DNA from: Petrolisthes cinctipes
Lineage: Eukaryota; Arthropoda; Malacostraca; Decapoda; Porcellanidae
DNA: 64,000 bases
Reading direction: 5' to 3'
Assembly (NCBI GenBank): GCA_033782935.1
Contig: JAWQEG010001559.1
Location: 992,001 to 1,056,000, forward strand
The notes under the pieces were generated by a model. The model ran no database searches, had not been told where the DNA came from, and worked only from the letters and a program-made list of their open reading frames with translations. Positions 8,155 through 22,192 of this stretch are shown piece after piece. How positions within the stretch are numbered: position 1 is the first letter of the stretch; every line of letters begins with the position of its first letter. The position numbers and the translations under genes were made by a program.

Positions 8155-10602
8155 TTTGAGCCTGAATTTGAGATATAAACGGGTACTGAAGATGCATGCA
8201 CATATCGACTTTTGTGCACCTAAAAGATCGATTTTCAGTATGTTTTGAGCATGTATTTTGAAAATACTCTAACACGGAGTAGGCATGTACAGATCGCTTC
8301 TGGGACCTCTAAATATCGAATTTTCGGGTGTTTTGGGACTGAATTTGAGATATCGATTTTTTGGCACCTAAAATGTCGATTTTTACAATGTTTTTAGCCT
8401 ATATTTTGAAAATATTCTAGCACTGTGTAGGCATGTACAGATTGCTTCTGGGACCCCAAAATATTGAATTTTCATGTGTTTTGAGCCTGAATTTGAGATA
8501 TAAACGGGTACACAAGATATATGCACATATTGACTTTGGGCATCTAAAATATCGATTTTCAGCATGTTTTGGGCCTGTATTTTGAAAATACTCTAACACT
8601 GAGTAGGCATGTACAGATTGCTTCTGGGACCCCAAAATATTGAATTTTCGGGTGTTTTGAGCCTGAATTTGAGATATAAACGGGTACTGAAGATGCATGC
8701 ACATATCGACTTTTGTGCACCTAAAAGATCGATTTTCAGTATGTTTTGTGCATGTATTTTGAAAATACTCTAACACGGAGTAGGCATGTACAGATCGCTT
8801 CTGGGACACCTAAATATCGAATTTGCGGGTGTTTTTTAGGACTGAATTTGAGATATCGACTTTTTGGCACCTAAAAGACCGATTTTAGCATGTTTTTAGC
8901 CTATATTTTGAAAATATTCTAGCACTGTACAGATTGCTTCTGGGACCCCAAAATATTGAATTTTCGGGTGTTTTGAGCCTGAATTTGAGATATAAACGGG
9001 TACAGAAGATACATGCACATATTGACTTTGGGCACCAAAAATATCGATTTTCAGCATGTTTTGGGCCTGAATTTTGAAAATACTCTAACACGGAGTAGGC
9101 ATGTACAGATCGCTTCTGGGAACCCAAAATATCGAATTTTCGGGTGTTTTGAGCCAGAATTTGAGATATAAACGGGTACAGAAGATCCATGCACATATCG
9201 ACTTTTGGCCACCTAAAAGATCGATTTTCAGTATGTTTTGAGCATGTATTTTGAAAATACTCTAACACGGAGTAGGCATGTACAGATCGCTTCTGGGACC
9301 CCTAAATATCGAATTTTCGGGTGTTTTGGGACTGAATTTGAGATATCGATTTTTTGGCACCTAAAAGATCGATTTTTAGCATGTTTTTAGTCTATATTTT
9401 GAAAATATTCTAGCAATGTGTAGGCATGTACAGATTGCTTCTAGGACCCCAAAATATTGAATTTTCGGTTTGTTTTGAGCCTGAATTTGAGATATAAACG
9501 GGTACAGAAGATACATGGGCATCTAAAATATCGATTTTCAGCATGTTTTGGGTCTGTATTTTGAAAATACTCTAACACTGAGTAGGCATGTACAGATTGC
9601 TTCTGGGACCCCAAAATATTGAATTTTTGGTTGTTTTGAGCCTGAATTTGAGATATAAACGGGTACTGAAGATGCATGCACATATCGACTTTTGTGCACC
9701 TAAAAGATCGATTTTCAGTATGTTTTGAGCATGTATTTTGAAAATACTCTAACACGGAGTAGGCATATACGGACCCCTAAATATCGAATTTTCGGGTGTT
9801 TTAAGCCTGAATTTGAGATATAAACGGGTACAGAAGATACATGCACATATTGACTTTGGGCACCAAAAATATCGATTTTCAGCATGTTTTGGGCCTGAAT
9901 TTTGAAAATACTCTAACACGGAGTAGTCATGTACAGATCGCTTCTGGGACCCCAAAATATTGAATTTTCCGGTGTTTAAGGCCAGAATTTGAGATATAAA
10001 CGGGTACAGAAGATGCATGCACATATCGACTTTTGGCCACCTAAAAGATCGATTTTCAGTATGTTTTTAGCCTGTATTTTGAAAATACTCTAACACGGAG
10101 TAGGCATGTACAGATACCTTCTGGGACCTCTAAATATCGAATTTTCGGGTGTTTTGGGACTGAATTTGAGATATCGAATTTTTGGCACCTAAAATGTCGA
10201 TTTTTAGCATGTTTTTAGCCTATATTTTGAAAATATTCTAGCACTGTGTAGGCATGTACAGATTGCTTCTGGGACCCCAAAATATTGAATTTTCGGGTGT
10301 TTTGAGCCTGAATTTGATATATAAACGGGTACACAAGAAACATGCACATATTGACTTTGGGCATCTAAAATATCGATTTTCAGCATGTTTTGGGCCTGTA
10401 TTTTGAAAATACTCTAACACTGAGTAGGCATGTACAGATTGCTTCTGGGACCCCAAAATATTGAATTTTCGGGTGTTTTGAGCCTGAATTTGAGATATAA
10501 ACGGGTACTGAAGATGCATGCACATATCGACTTTTGGGCACCTAAAAGATCGATTTTCACTATGTTTTTGGCCTGTATTTTGAAAATACTCTGACACGAA
10601 GT
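8155..10602 (+). repeat. Trimer array with several internal deletions
   Basis: Short-monomer tails at 8383, 8885, 9376 and 10204 are spaced 502, 491 and 828 bp. B1 at 8383 has the unusual TTTTACAATG. The C2 monomer near 9515 carries the same ~15 bp loss as at 4540. Near 9764 a 12 bp loss gives GGCATATACGGACCCC, a relative of the one in the 1657 bp units. No other sequence type is present. Confidence 0.8.
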
Positions 10603-13060
10603 AGGCATGTACAGATCGCTTCTGGGACACCTAAATATCGAATTTTCGGTTGTTTTAGGACTGAATTTGAGATATCGACTTTTTGGCACCTAAAAGACCG
10701 ATTTTAGCATGTTTTTAGCCTATATTTTGAAAATATTCTAGCACTGTACAGATTGTTTCTGGGACCCCAAAATATTGAATTTTCGGGTGTTTTGAGCCTG
10801 AATTTGAGATATAAACGGGTACAGAAGATACATGCACATATTGACTTTTGGCACCAAAAATATCGATTTTCAGCATGTTTTGGGCCTGAATTTTGAAAAT
10901 ACTCTAACACGGAGTAGGCATGTACAGATCGCTTCTGGGACCCCAAGATATCGAATTTTTGGGTGTTTAGGGCCAAAATTTGAGATATTAACGGGTACAG
11001 AAGATGCATGCACATATCGACTTTTGTGCACCTAAAAGATCGATTTTCATTATGTTTTGAGCATGTATTTTGAAAATACTCTAACACGGAGTAGGCATGT
11101 ACAGATTGCTTCTGGGACCCCTAAATATCGAATTTTCGGGTGTTTTGAGCCTGAATTTGAGATATAAACGGGTACTGAAGATGCATGCACATATCGACTT
11201 TTGTGCACCTAAAAGATCGATTTTCAGTATGTTTTGAGCATGTATTTTGAAAATACTCTAACACGGAGTAGGCATTTACAGATCGCTTCTGGGACACCTA
11301 AATATCGAATTTTCGGGTGTTTTGGGACTGAATTTGAGATATCGACTTTTTGGCACCGAAAAGATCGATTTTTAGCATGTTAAATTTAAGCCTATATTTT
11401 GAAAATATTCTAGCACTGTGTAGGCATGTACAGATTGCTTCTGGGACCCCAAAATATTGAATTTTTGGGTGTTTTGAGCCTGAATTTGAGATATAAACGG
11501 TTACAGAAGATACATGCACATATTGACTTTGGCCATCTAAAATATCGATTTTCAGCATGTTTTGGGCCTGTATTTTGAAAATACTCTAACACTGAGTAGG
11601 CATGTACAGATTGCTTCTGGGACCCCAAAATATTGAATTTTCGGGTGTTTTGAGCCTGAATTTGAGATATAAACGGGTACTGAAGATGCATGCACATATC
11701 GACTTTTGTGCACCTAAAAGATCGATTTTCAGTATGTTTTGAGCATGTATTTTGAAAATACTCTAACACGGAGTAGGCATATACAGACCCCTAAATATCG
11801 AATTTTCGGGTGTTTTGAGCCTGAATTTGAGATATAAACGAGTACTGAAGATGCATGCACATATCGACTTTTGTGCACCTAAAAGATCGATTTTCAGTAT
11901 GTTTTGAGCATGTATTTTGAAAATACTCTAACACGGAGTAGGCATGTACAGATCGCTTCTGGGACACCTAAATATCGAATTTTCGGGTGTTTTAGGACTG
12001 AATTTGAGATATCGACTTTTTGGCACCTAAAAGACCGATTTTAGCATGTTTTTAGCATATATTTTGAAAATATTCTAGCACTGTACAGATTGTTTCTGGG
12101 ACCCCAAAATATTGAATTTTCGGGTGTTTTGAGCCTGAATTTGAGATATAAACGGGTACAGAAGATACATGCACATATTGACTTTTGGCACCAAAAATAT
12201 CGATTTTCAGCATGTTTTGGGCCTGAATTTTGAAAATACTCTAACACGGAGTAGGCATGTACAGATCGCTTCTGGGACCCCAAGATATCGAATTTTTGGG
12301 TGTTTAGGGCCAAAATTTGATATATTAACGGGTACAGAAGATGCATGCACATATCGACTTTAATGCACCTAAAAGATCGATTTTCAGTATGTTTTGAGCA
12401 TGTATTTTGAAAATACTCTAACACGGAGTAGGCATGTACAGATTGCTTCTGGGACCCCTAAATATCGAATTTTCGGGTGTTTTGAGCCTGAATTTGAGAT
12501 ATAAACGGGTACTGAAGATGCATGCACATATCGACTTTTGTACACCTAAAAGATCGATTTTCAGTATGTTTTGAGCATGTATTTTGAAAATACTCTAACA
12601 CGGAGTAGGCATGTACAGATCGCTTCTGGGACACCTAAATATCGAATTTTCGGGTGTTTTGGGACTGAATTTGAGATATCGACTTTTTGGCACCGAAAAG
12701 ATCGATTTTTAGCATGTTTTAAGCCTATATTTTGAAAATATTCTAGCACTGTGTAGGCATGTACAGATTGCTTCTGGGACCCCAAAATATTGAATTTTTG
12801 GGTGTTTTGAGCCTGAATTTGAGATATAAACGGTTACAGAAGATACATGCACATATTGACTTTGGCCATCTAAAATATCGATTTTCAGCATGTTTTGGGC
12901 CTGTATTTTGAAAATACTCTAACACTGAGTAGGCATGTACAGATTGCTTCTGGGACCCCAAAATATTGAATTTTCGGGTGTTTTGAGCCTGAATTTGAGA
13001 TATAAACGGGTACTGAAGATGCATGCACATATCGACTTTTGTGCACCTAAAAGATCGATT
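10603..13060 (+). repeat. 668 bp tetramer HOR, about 3.7 copies
   Basis: B monomers with the distinctive GGGACACCTAAAT start at 10603, 11271, 11940 and 12609, 668-669 bp apart. Each unit is B-C-A/D-D type (four monomers). Alternate units are more alike, giving a 1337 bp super-period: the 10704/12041 pair share GACCGATTTTAGC, and 11372/12709 share GGCACCGAAAAG. The 11372 copy alone has a 4 bp AAAT insertion (CATGTTAAATTTAAGCC). The match fades near 13060, where a GGGCTTGAATTTCG variant appears. Confidence 0.8.
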
Positions 13061-13390
13061 TTCAGCATGTTTTGGGCTTGAATTTCGAAAATACTCAAAC
13101 ACGGAGTAGGCATGTACAGATCGCTTCTGGGACCCCAAAATATCGAATTTTCGGGTGTTTAGGGCCAGAATTTGAGATATAAACGGGTACAGAAGATGCA
13201 TGCACATATCGACTTTTGGGCACCTAAAAGATCGATTTTCAGTATGTTTTTGGCCTGTATTTTGAAAATACTCTAACACGGAGTAGGCATGTACAGATAC
13301 CTTCTGGGACCTCTAAATATCGAATTTTTGGGTGTTTTGGGACTGAATTTGAGATATCGATTTTTGGCACCTAAAATTTTAGATCGATTT
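13061..13390 (+). repeat. Class A and B1 monomers with a 5 bp insertion
   Basis: A class A monomer is followed by a B1-like short monomer in which the usual CACCTAAAAGATCG is replaced by CACCTAAAATTTTAGATCG near 13366-13388. A similar TTTA-type insertion occurs at the same monomer position near 43886. Confidence 0.75.
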
Positions 13391-14020
13391 TTAGCATGTT
13401 TTTAGCCTATATTTTGAAAATATTTTAGCATTGTACAGATTGCTTCTGGGACCCCAAAATATTGAATTTTCGGGTGTTTTGAGCCTGAATTTGAGATATA
13501 AACGGGTACTGAAGATGCATGCACATATCGACTTTTGTGCACCTAAAAGATCGATTTTCAGTATGTTTTGAGCATGTATTTTGAAAATACTCTAACACGG
13601 AGTAGGCATGTACAGATCGCTTCTGGGACCCCTAAATATCGAATTTTCGGGTGTTTTGGGACTGAATTTGAGATATCGACTTTTTGGCACCTAAAAGATC
13701 GATTTTTAGCATGTTTTTAGCCTATATTTTGAAAATATTTTAGCATTGTACAGATTGCTTCTGGGACCCCAAAATATTGAATTTTCGGGTGTTTTGAGCC
13801 TGAATTTGAGATATAAACGGGTACTGAAGATGCATGCACATATCGACTTTTGTGCACCTAAAAGATCGATTTTCAGTATGTTTTGAGCATGTATTTTGAA
13901 AATACTCTAACACGGAGTAGGCATGTACAGATCGCTTCTGGGACCCCTAAATATCGAATTTTCGGGTGTTTTGGGACTGAATTTGAGATATCGACTTTTT
14001 GGCACCTAAAAGATCGATTT
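13391..14020 (+). repeat. Two tandem 315 bp dimers (B2-D)
   Basis: Tails at 13391, 13706 and 14021 are exactly 315 bp apart. Each unit is one D monomer lacking the 10 bp TGT segment at its start plus one B2 monomer. The first two joints share the rare ATATTTTAGCATTGTACAG spelling, showing that they arose by duplication of one dimer. Confidence 0.85.
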
Positions 14021-17000
14021 TTAGCATGTTTTTAGCCTTTATTTTGAAAATATTCTAGCACTGTACAGATTGCTTCTGGGACCCTAAAATATTGAATTTT
14101 CGGGTGTTTTGAGCCTGAATTCGAGATATAAACGGGTACAGAAGATTCATGCACATATTGACTTTGGGCACCAAAAATATCGATTTTCAGCATGTTTTGG
14201 GCCTGAATTTTGAAAATAATCTAACACGGAGTAGGCATGTACAGATCGCTTCTGGGACCCCAAAATATCGAATTTTCGGGTGTTTAGGGCCTGAATTTGA
14301 GATATAAACGGGTACAGAAGATGCATGCACATATCGACTTTTGGGCACCTAAAAGATCGATTTTCAGTATGTTTTGGGCCTGAATTTTGAAAATACTCTA
14401 ACACGGAGTAGGCATGTACAGATACCTTCTGGTACCTCTAAATATCGAATTTTCGGGTGTTTTGGGACTGAATTTGAGATATCGACTTTTTGGCACCTAT
14501 TATGTCGATTTTTAGCATGTTTTTAGCCTATATTTTGAAAATATTCTAGCACTGTGTAGGCATGTACAGATTGCTTCTGGGACCCCAAAATATTGAATTT
14601 TCGGGTGTTTTGAGCCTGAATTTGAGATATAAACGGGTACAGAAGATACATGCACATATTGACTTTGGGCATCTAAAATATCGATTTTCAGCATGTTTTG
14701 GGCCTGTATTTTGAAAATACTCTAACACTGAGTAGGCATGTACAGATTGCTTTTTTGACCCCAAAATATTGAATTTTCGGGTGTTTTGAGCCTGAATTTG
14801 AGAAATAAACGGGTACTGAAGATGCATGCACATATCGACTTTTGTGCACCTAAAAGATCGATTTTCAGGATGTTTTGAGCATGTATTTTGAAAATACTCT
14901 AACACGGAGTAGGCATGTACAGATCGCTTCTGGGACCCCTAAATATCGAATTTTCGGGTGTTTTTGGACTGAATTTGAGATATCGACTTTTTGGCACCTA
15001 AAAGATCGATTTTTAGCATGTTTTTTGCCTATATTTTGAAAATATTCTAGCACTGAGTAGGCATGTACAGATTGCTTCTTGGACCCCAAAATATTGAATT
15101 TTCGGGTGTTATGAGCCTGAATTTGAGATATAAACGGGTACAGAAGATGCATGCACATATCGACTTTTGGGCACCTAAAAGATCGATTTTCAGCATGTTT
15201 TGGGCCTGAATTTTGAAAATACTCTAACACGGAGTAGGCATGTACAGGTACCTTCTGGGACCTCTAAATATCGAATTTTCGGGTGTTTTGGGACTGAATT
15301 TGAGATATCGATTTTTTGGCACCTAAAATGTCGATTTTTAGCATGTTTTTAGCCTATATTTTGAAAATATTCTAGCACTGTGTAGGCATGTACAGATTGC
15401 TTCTGGGACCCCAAAATATTGAATTTTCTGGTGTTTTGAGCCTGAATTTGAGATATAAACGGGTACAGAAGATACATGCACATATCGACTTTTGTGCACC
15501 TAAAAGATCGATTTTCAGTATGTTTTGAGCATGTATTTTGAAAACACTCTAACACGGAGTAGGCATGTACAGATCGCTTCTGGGACCCCTAAATATCGAA
15601 TTTTCGGGTGTTTTGGGACTGAATTTGAGATATCGACTTTTTGGCACCCAAAAGATCGATTTTTAGCATGTTTTTAGCCTATATTTTGAAAATATTCTAG
15701 CATTGTGTAGGCATGTACAGATTGCTTCTGGGACCCCAAAATATTGAATTTTCGGGTGTTTTGAGCCTGAATTTGAGATATAAACGGGTACAGAAGATAC
15801 ATGCACATATTGACTTTGGGCACCAAAAATATCGATTTTCAGCATGTTTTGGGCCTGAATTTTGAAAATACTCTAACACGGAGTAGGCATGTACAGATAC
15901 CTTCTGGGACCCCAAAATATTGAATTTTCGGGTGTTTTGAGCCTGAATTTGAGATATAAACGGGTACTGAAGATGCATGCACATGTCGACTTTTGTGCAC
16001 CTAAAAGATCGATTTTCAGTATGTTTTGAGCATGTATTTTGAAAATACTCTAACACTGAGTAGGCATGTACAGATTGCTTCTGGGACCCCTAAATATCGA
16101 ATTTTCGGGTGTTTTGGGACTGAATTTGATATATCGACTTTTTGGCACCTAAAAGATCGATTTTTAGCATGTTTTTAGCCTATATTTTGAAAATATTCTA
16201 GCACTGAGTAGGCATCTACAGATTGCTTCAGGGACCCTAAAATATTGAATTTTCGGGTGTTTTGAGCCTGAATTTGAGATATAAACGGGTACAGAAGATA
16301 CATGCACATATTGACTTTGGGCATCTAAAATATCGATTTTCAGCATGTTTTGGGCCTGTATTTTGAAAATACTCTAACACTGAGTAAGCATGTACAGATT
16401 GCTTCTGGGACCCCAAAATATTGAATTTTCGGGTGTTTTGAGCCTGAATTTGAGATATAAACGGGTACTGAAGATGCATGCACATATCGACTTTTGTGCA
16501 CCTAAAAGATCGATTTTCAGTATGTTTTAAGCATGTATTTTGAAAATACTCTAACACGGAGTAGGCATGTACAGATCGCTTCTGGGACCCCTAAATATCT
16601 AATTTTCGGGTGTTTTGGGACTGAATTTGAGATATCGACTTTTTGGCACCTAAAAGATCGATTTTTAGCATGTTTTTAGCCTATATTTTGAAAATATTCT
16701 AGCATTGAGTAGGCATGTACAGATTGCTTCTGGGACCCCAAAATATTGAATTTTCGGGTGTTTTGAGCCTGAATTTGAGATATAAACGGCTACAGAAGAT
16801 ACATGCACATATCGACTTTTGTGCACCTAAAAGATCGATTTTCAGTATGTTTTGGGCCTGAATTTTGAAAATACTCTAATACGGAGTAGGCATGTACAGG
16901 TACCTTCTGGGACCCCTAAATATCGAATTTTCGGGTGTTTTGGGACTGAATTTGAGATATCGACTTTTGGGCACCTAAAAGATCGATTTTCAGCATGTTT

Positions 17001-18550
17001 TGGGCCTGAATTTTGAAAATACTCTAATACGGAGTAGGCATGTACAGGTACCTTCTTGGACCCCTAAATATCGAATTTTCGGGTGTTTTGGGACTGAATT
17101 TGATATATCGATTTTTTGGCACCTAAAATGTCGATTTTTAGCATGTTTTTAGCCTATATTTTGAAAATATTCTAGCAATGTGTAGGCATGTACAGATTGC
17201 TTCTGGGACCCCAAAATATTGAATTTTCGGGTGTTTTGAGCCTGAATTTGAGATATAAACGGGTACAGAAGATACATGCACATATTGACTTTGGGCATCT
17301 AAAATATCGATTTTCAGCATGTTTTGGGCCTATATTTTGAAAATACTCTAACACTGAGTAGGCATGTACAGATCGCTTCTGGGACCCCAAAATATCGAAT
17401 TTTCGGGTGCTTAGGGCCAGAATTTGAGATATATACGGGTACAGAAGATGCATGCACATATCGACTTTTGGGCACCTAAAAGATCGATTTTCAGTATGTT
17501 TTGAGCATGTATTTTGAAAATACTCTAACACGGAGTAGGCATGTACAGATTGCTTCTGGGACCCCTAAATATCGAATTTTCGGGTGTTTTGGGACTGAAT
17601 TTGAGATATCGATTTTTTGGCACCCAAAATGTCGATTTTTAGCATGTTTTTAGCCTATATTTTGAAAATATTCTAGCACTGAGTAGGCATGTACAGATTG
17701 CTTCTGGGACCCCTAAATATTGAATTTTCGGGTGTTTTGAGCCTGAATTTGAGATATAAACGGGTACTGAAGATGCATGCACATATCGACTTTTGTGCAC
17801 CTAAAAGATCGTTTTTCAGTATGTTTTGAGCATGTATTTTGAAAATACTCTAACACGGAGTAGGCATGTACAGATCGCTTTTGGGACCCCTAAATATTGA
17901 ATTTTCGGGTGTTTTGAGCCTGAATTTGAGATATAAACGGCTACAGAAGATACATGCACATATTGACTTTGGGCACCAAAAATATCGATTTTCAGCATGT
18001 TTTTGGCCTGTATTTTGAAAATACTCTAACACGGAGTAGGCATGTACAGATCGCTTCTGGGACCCCAAAATATCGAATTTTCGGGTGTTAGGGCCAGAAT
18101 TTGTGAAATAAACGGGTACAGAAGATGCATGCACATATCGACTTTTGGTCAACTCAAAGATCGATTTTCAGTATGTTTTTGGCCTGTATTTTGAAAATAC
18201 TCTAACACGGAGTAGGCATGTACAGATACCTTCTGGGACCTCTAAATATCGAATTTTCGGGTGGTTTGGGACTGAATTTGAGATATCGATTTTTTGGCAC
18301 CTAAAATGTCGATTTTTAGTATGTTTTTAGCCTATATTTTGAAAATATTCTAGCACTGTGTAGGCATGTACAGATTGCTTCTGGGACCCCAAAATATTGA
18401 ATTTTCGGGTGTTTTCAGCCTGAATTTGAGATATAAACGGGTACAGAAGATACATGCACATATCGACTTTTGGGCACCTAAAAGATCTATTTTCAGTATG
18501 TTTTGAGCATGTATTTTGAAAATACTCTAACACGGAGTAGGCATGTACAG
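14021..18550 (+). repeat. Irregular trimers and dimers
   Basis: Tails at 14512, 15013, 15338, 15663, 16164, 16665, 17138, 17639 and 18316 are spaced 501, 325, 325, 501, 501, 473, 501 and 677 bp, mixing trimers, dimers and one tetramer. Around 16920-17130 there are two consecutive short monomers, the first a hybrid with a B head and a class C tail (GATTTTCAGCATG then GGGCCTGAATTTTG). A local TTGCTTTTTTGACCCC variant lies near 14748. Confidence 0.78.
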
Positions 18551-19375
18551 ATAACTTCTGGGACCCCAAAATATTGAATTTTCGGGTGTTTTGGGACTGA
18601 ATTTGAGATATCGACTTTTTGGCACCTAAAAGATCGATTTTTAGCATGTTTTTAGCCTATATTTTGAAAATATTCTAGCACTGAGTAGGCATGTACAGAT
18701 TGCTTCTGGGACCCCAAAATATTGAATTTTCGGGTGTTTTGAGCCTGAATTTGAGATATAAACGGGTACAGAAGATACATGCACATATTGACTTTGGGCA
18801 CCAAAAATTTCGATTTTAGGCATGTTTTGGGCCTGAATTTTGAAAATATTCTAACACGGAGTAGGCATGTACAGATCGCTTCTGCGACCCCAAAATATCA
18901 AATTTTTGGGTGTTTAGTGCCAGAATTTGAGATATAAACGGGTACAGAAGATGCATGCACATATCGACTTTTGGGCACCTAAAAGATCGATTTTCAGTAT
19001 GTTTTTGGCCTGTATTTTGAAAATACTCTAACACGGAGTAGGCATGTACATATACCTTCTGGGACCTCTAAATATCGAATTTTCGGGTGTTTTGGGACTG
19101 AATTTGAGATATCGACTTTTTGGCACCTAAAAGATCGATTTTTAGCATGTTTTTAGCCTATATTTTGAAAATATTCTAGCATTGTGTAGGCATGTACAGA
19201 TTGCTTCTGGGACCCCAAAATATTGAATTTTCGGGTGTTTTGAGCCTGAATTTGAGATATAAACGGGTACAGAAAATACATGCACATATTGACTTTGGGC
19301 ACCAAAAATATCGATTTTCAGCATGTTTTGGGCCTGAATTTTGAAAATACTCTAACACGGAGTAGGCATGTACAG
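18551..19375 (+). repeat. 825 bp unit, copy 1
   Basis: The rare ACAGATAACTTCTGG at 18547 and 19372 marks two B-type starts 825 bp apart. Both copies then share CAAAAATTTCGATTTTAGGC, TTCTGCGACCCC and GTACATATACC at the same offset. The match holds for about 615 bp, then diverges near 19165/19990. The first copy has GTGTTTAGTGCC where the second has GTGTTTAGGGCC. Confidence 0.82.
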
Positions 19376-20901
19376 ATAACTTCTGGGACCCCAAAATATT
19401 GAATTTTCGGGTGTTTTGGGACTGAATTTGAGATATCGACTTTTTGGCACCTAAAAGATCGATTTTTAGCATGTTTTTAGCCTATATTTTGAAAATATTC
19501 CAGCACTGAGTAGGCATGTACAGATTGCTTCTGGGACCCCAAAATATTGAATTTTCGGGTGTTTTGAGCCTGAATTTGAGATATAAACGGGTACAGAAGA
19601 TACATGCACATATTGACTTTGGGCACCAAAAATTTCGATTTTAGGCATGTTTTGGGCCTGAATTTTGAAAATATTCTAACACGGAGTAGGCATGTACAGA
19701 TCGCTTCTGCGACCCCAAAATATCAAATTTTTGGGTGTTTAGGGCCAGAATTTGAGATATAAACGGGTACAGAAGATGCATGCACATATCGACTTTTGGG
19801 CACCTAAAAGATCGATTTTCAGTATGTTTTTGGCCTGTATTTTGAAAATACTCTAACACGGAGTAGGCATGTACATATACCTTCTGGGACCTCTAAATAT
19901 CGAATTTTCGGGTGTTTTGGGACTGAATTTGAGATATCGACTTTTTGGCACCTAAAAGATCGATTTTTAGCATGTTTTTAGCCTTTATTTTGAAAATATT
20001 ATAGCACTAAGTAGGCATGTACAGATTGCTTCTGGGACCCCAAAATATTGAATTTTCAGGTGTTTTGAGCCTGAATTTGAGATATAAACGGGTACAGAAG
20101 ATACATGCACATATTGACTTTGGGCATCTAAAATATCGATTTTCAGCATGTTTTGGGCCTATATTTTGAAAATATTCTAGCACTGTGTAGGCATGTACAG
20201 ATTGCTTCTGGGACCCAAAAATATTGAATTTTCGGGTGTTTTGAGCCTGAATTTGAGATATAAACGGGTACAGAAGATACATGCACATATCGACTTTTGG
20301 GCACCTAAAAGATCGATTTTCAGTATGTTTTTGGCCTGTATTTTGAAAATACTCTAACACGGAGTAGGCATGTACAGATACCTTCTGGGACCCCTAAATA
20401 TCGAATTTTCGGGTGTTTAGGGACTGAATTTGAGATATCGACTTTTTGGCACCTAAAAGATCGATTTTTAGCATGTATTTAGCCTATATTTTGAAAATAT
20501 TCTAGCACTAAGTAGGCATGTACAGATTGCTTCTGGGACACCAAAATATTGAATTTTCGGGTGTTTTGAGCCTGAATTTGAGATATAAACGGGTACAGAA
20601 GATACATGCACATATTGACTTTAAACATCTAAAATATCGATTTTCAGCATGTTTTGGGCCTGTATTTTGAAATTACTCTAACACTGAGTAGGCATGTACA
20701 GATTGCTTCTGGGACCCCAAAATATTGAATTTTTGGGTGTTTTGAGCCTGAATTTTAGATATAAACGGTTACTGAAGATGCATGCACATATCGACTCTTG
20801 TGCACCTAAAAGATCGTTTTTCAGTATGTTTTGAGCATGTATTTTGAAAATACTCTAACACGGAGTAGGCATGTACAGATCGCTTCTGGGAACCCTAAAT
20901 A
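19376..20901 (+). repeat. 825 bp copy 2 and left arm of the 1827 bp pair
   Basis: This segment starts with the second 825 bp copy and continues into C2/A monomers. Sequence from about 19075 to 20500 recurs 1827 bp downstream, with tails 19142, 19466, 19967 and 20468 matching 20969, 21293, 21794 and 22295. The last ~400 bp (20505-20901) is not part of the match and holds C2 and D variants such as ACTTTAAACATC and CGACTCTTGTGC. Confidence 0.8.
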
Positions 20902-22192
20902 TCGAATTTTCGGGTGTTTTGGGACTGAATTTGAGATATCGACTTTTTGGCACCTAAAAGATCGATTTTTAGCATGTTTTTAGCCTATATTTTGAAAATA
21001 TTCTAGCATTGTGTAGGCATGTACAGATTGCTTCTGGGACCCCAAAATATCGAATTTTCGGGTGTTTTGAGCCTGAATTTGAGATATAAACGGGTACAGA
21101 AGATACATGCACATATTGACTTTGGGCACCAAAAATATCGATTTTCAGCATGTTTTGGGCCTGAATTTTGAAAATACTCTAACACGGAGTAGGCATGTAC
21201 AGATACCTTCTGGGACCCCAAAATATTGAATTTTCGGGTGTTTTGGGACTGAATTTGAGATATCGACTTTTTGGCACCTAAAAGATCGATTTTTAGCATG
21301 TTTTTAGCCTATATTTTGAAAATATTCTAGCACTGAGTAGGCATGTACAGATTGCTTCTGGGACCCCAAAATATTGAATTTTCGGGTGTTTTGAGCCTGA
21401 ATTTGAGATATAAACGGGTACAGAAGATACATGCACGTATTGACTTTGGGCACCAAAAATTTCGATTTTAGGCATGTTTTGGGCCTGAATTTTGAAAATA
21501 TTCTAACACGGAGTAGGCATGTACAGATCGCTTCTGCGACCCCAAAATATCAAATTTTTGGGTGTTTAGGGCCAGAATTTGAGATATAAACGGGTACAGA
21601 AGATGCATGCACATATCGACTTTTGGGCACCTAAAAGATCGATTTTCAGTATGTTTTTGGCCTGTATTTTGAAAATACTCTAACACGGAGTAGGCATGTA
21701 CATATACCTTCTGGGACCTCTAAATATCGAATTTTCGGGTGTTTTGGGACTGAATTTGAGATATCGACTTTTTGGCACCTAAAAGATCGATTTTTAGCAT
21801 GTTTTTAGCCTTTATTTTGAAAATATTATAGCACTAAGTAGGCATGTACAGATTGCTTCTGGGACCCCAAAATATTGAATTTTCAGGTGTTTTGAGCCTG
21901 AATTTGAGATATAAACGGGTACAGAAGATACATGCACATATTGACTTTGGGCATCTAAAATATCGATTTTCAGCATGTTTTGGGCCTATATTTTGAAAAT
22001 ATTCTAGCACTGTGTAGGCATGTACAGATTGCTTCTGGGACCCAAAAATATTGAATTTTCGGATGTTTTGAGCCTGAATTTGAGATATAAACGGGTACAG
22101 AAGATACATGCACATATCGACTTTTGGGCACCTAAAAGATCGATTTTCAGTATGTTTTTGGCCTGTATTTTGAAAATACTCTAACACGGAGT
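20902..22192 (+). repeat. Right arm of the 1827 bp pair
   Basis: This repeats 19075-20365 at an offset of 1827 bp, including CAAAAATTTCG, TTCTGCGACCCC, GTACATATACC and GCACTAAGTAGG. Scattered single-base differences exist (ATAACTTC versus ATACCTTC; TTGAATTTTCGGGTG versus TTTTCGGATG near 22068). The copies are therefore older than the 1657 bp pair. Confidence 0.8.
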
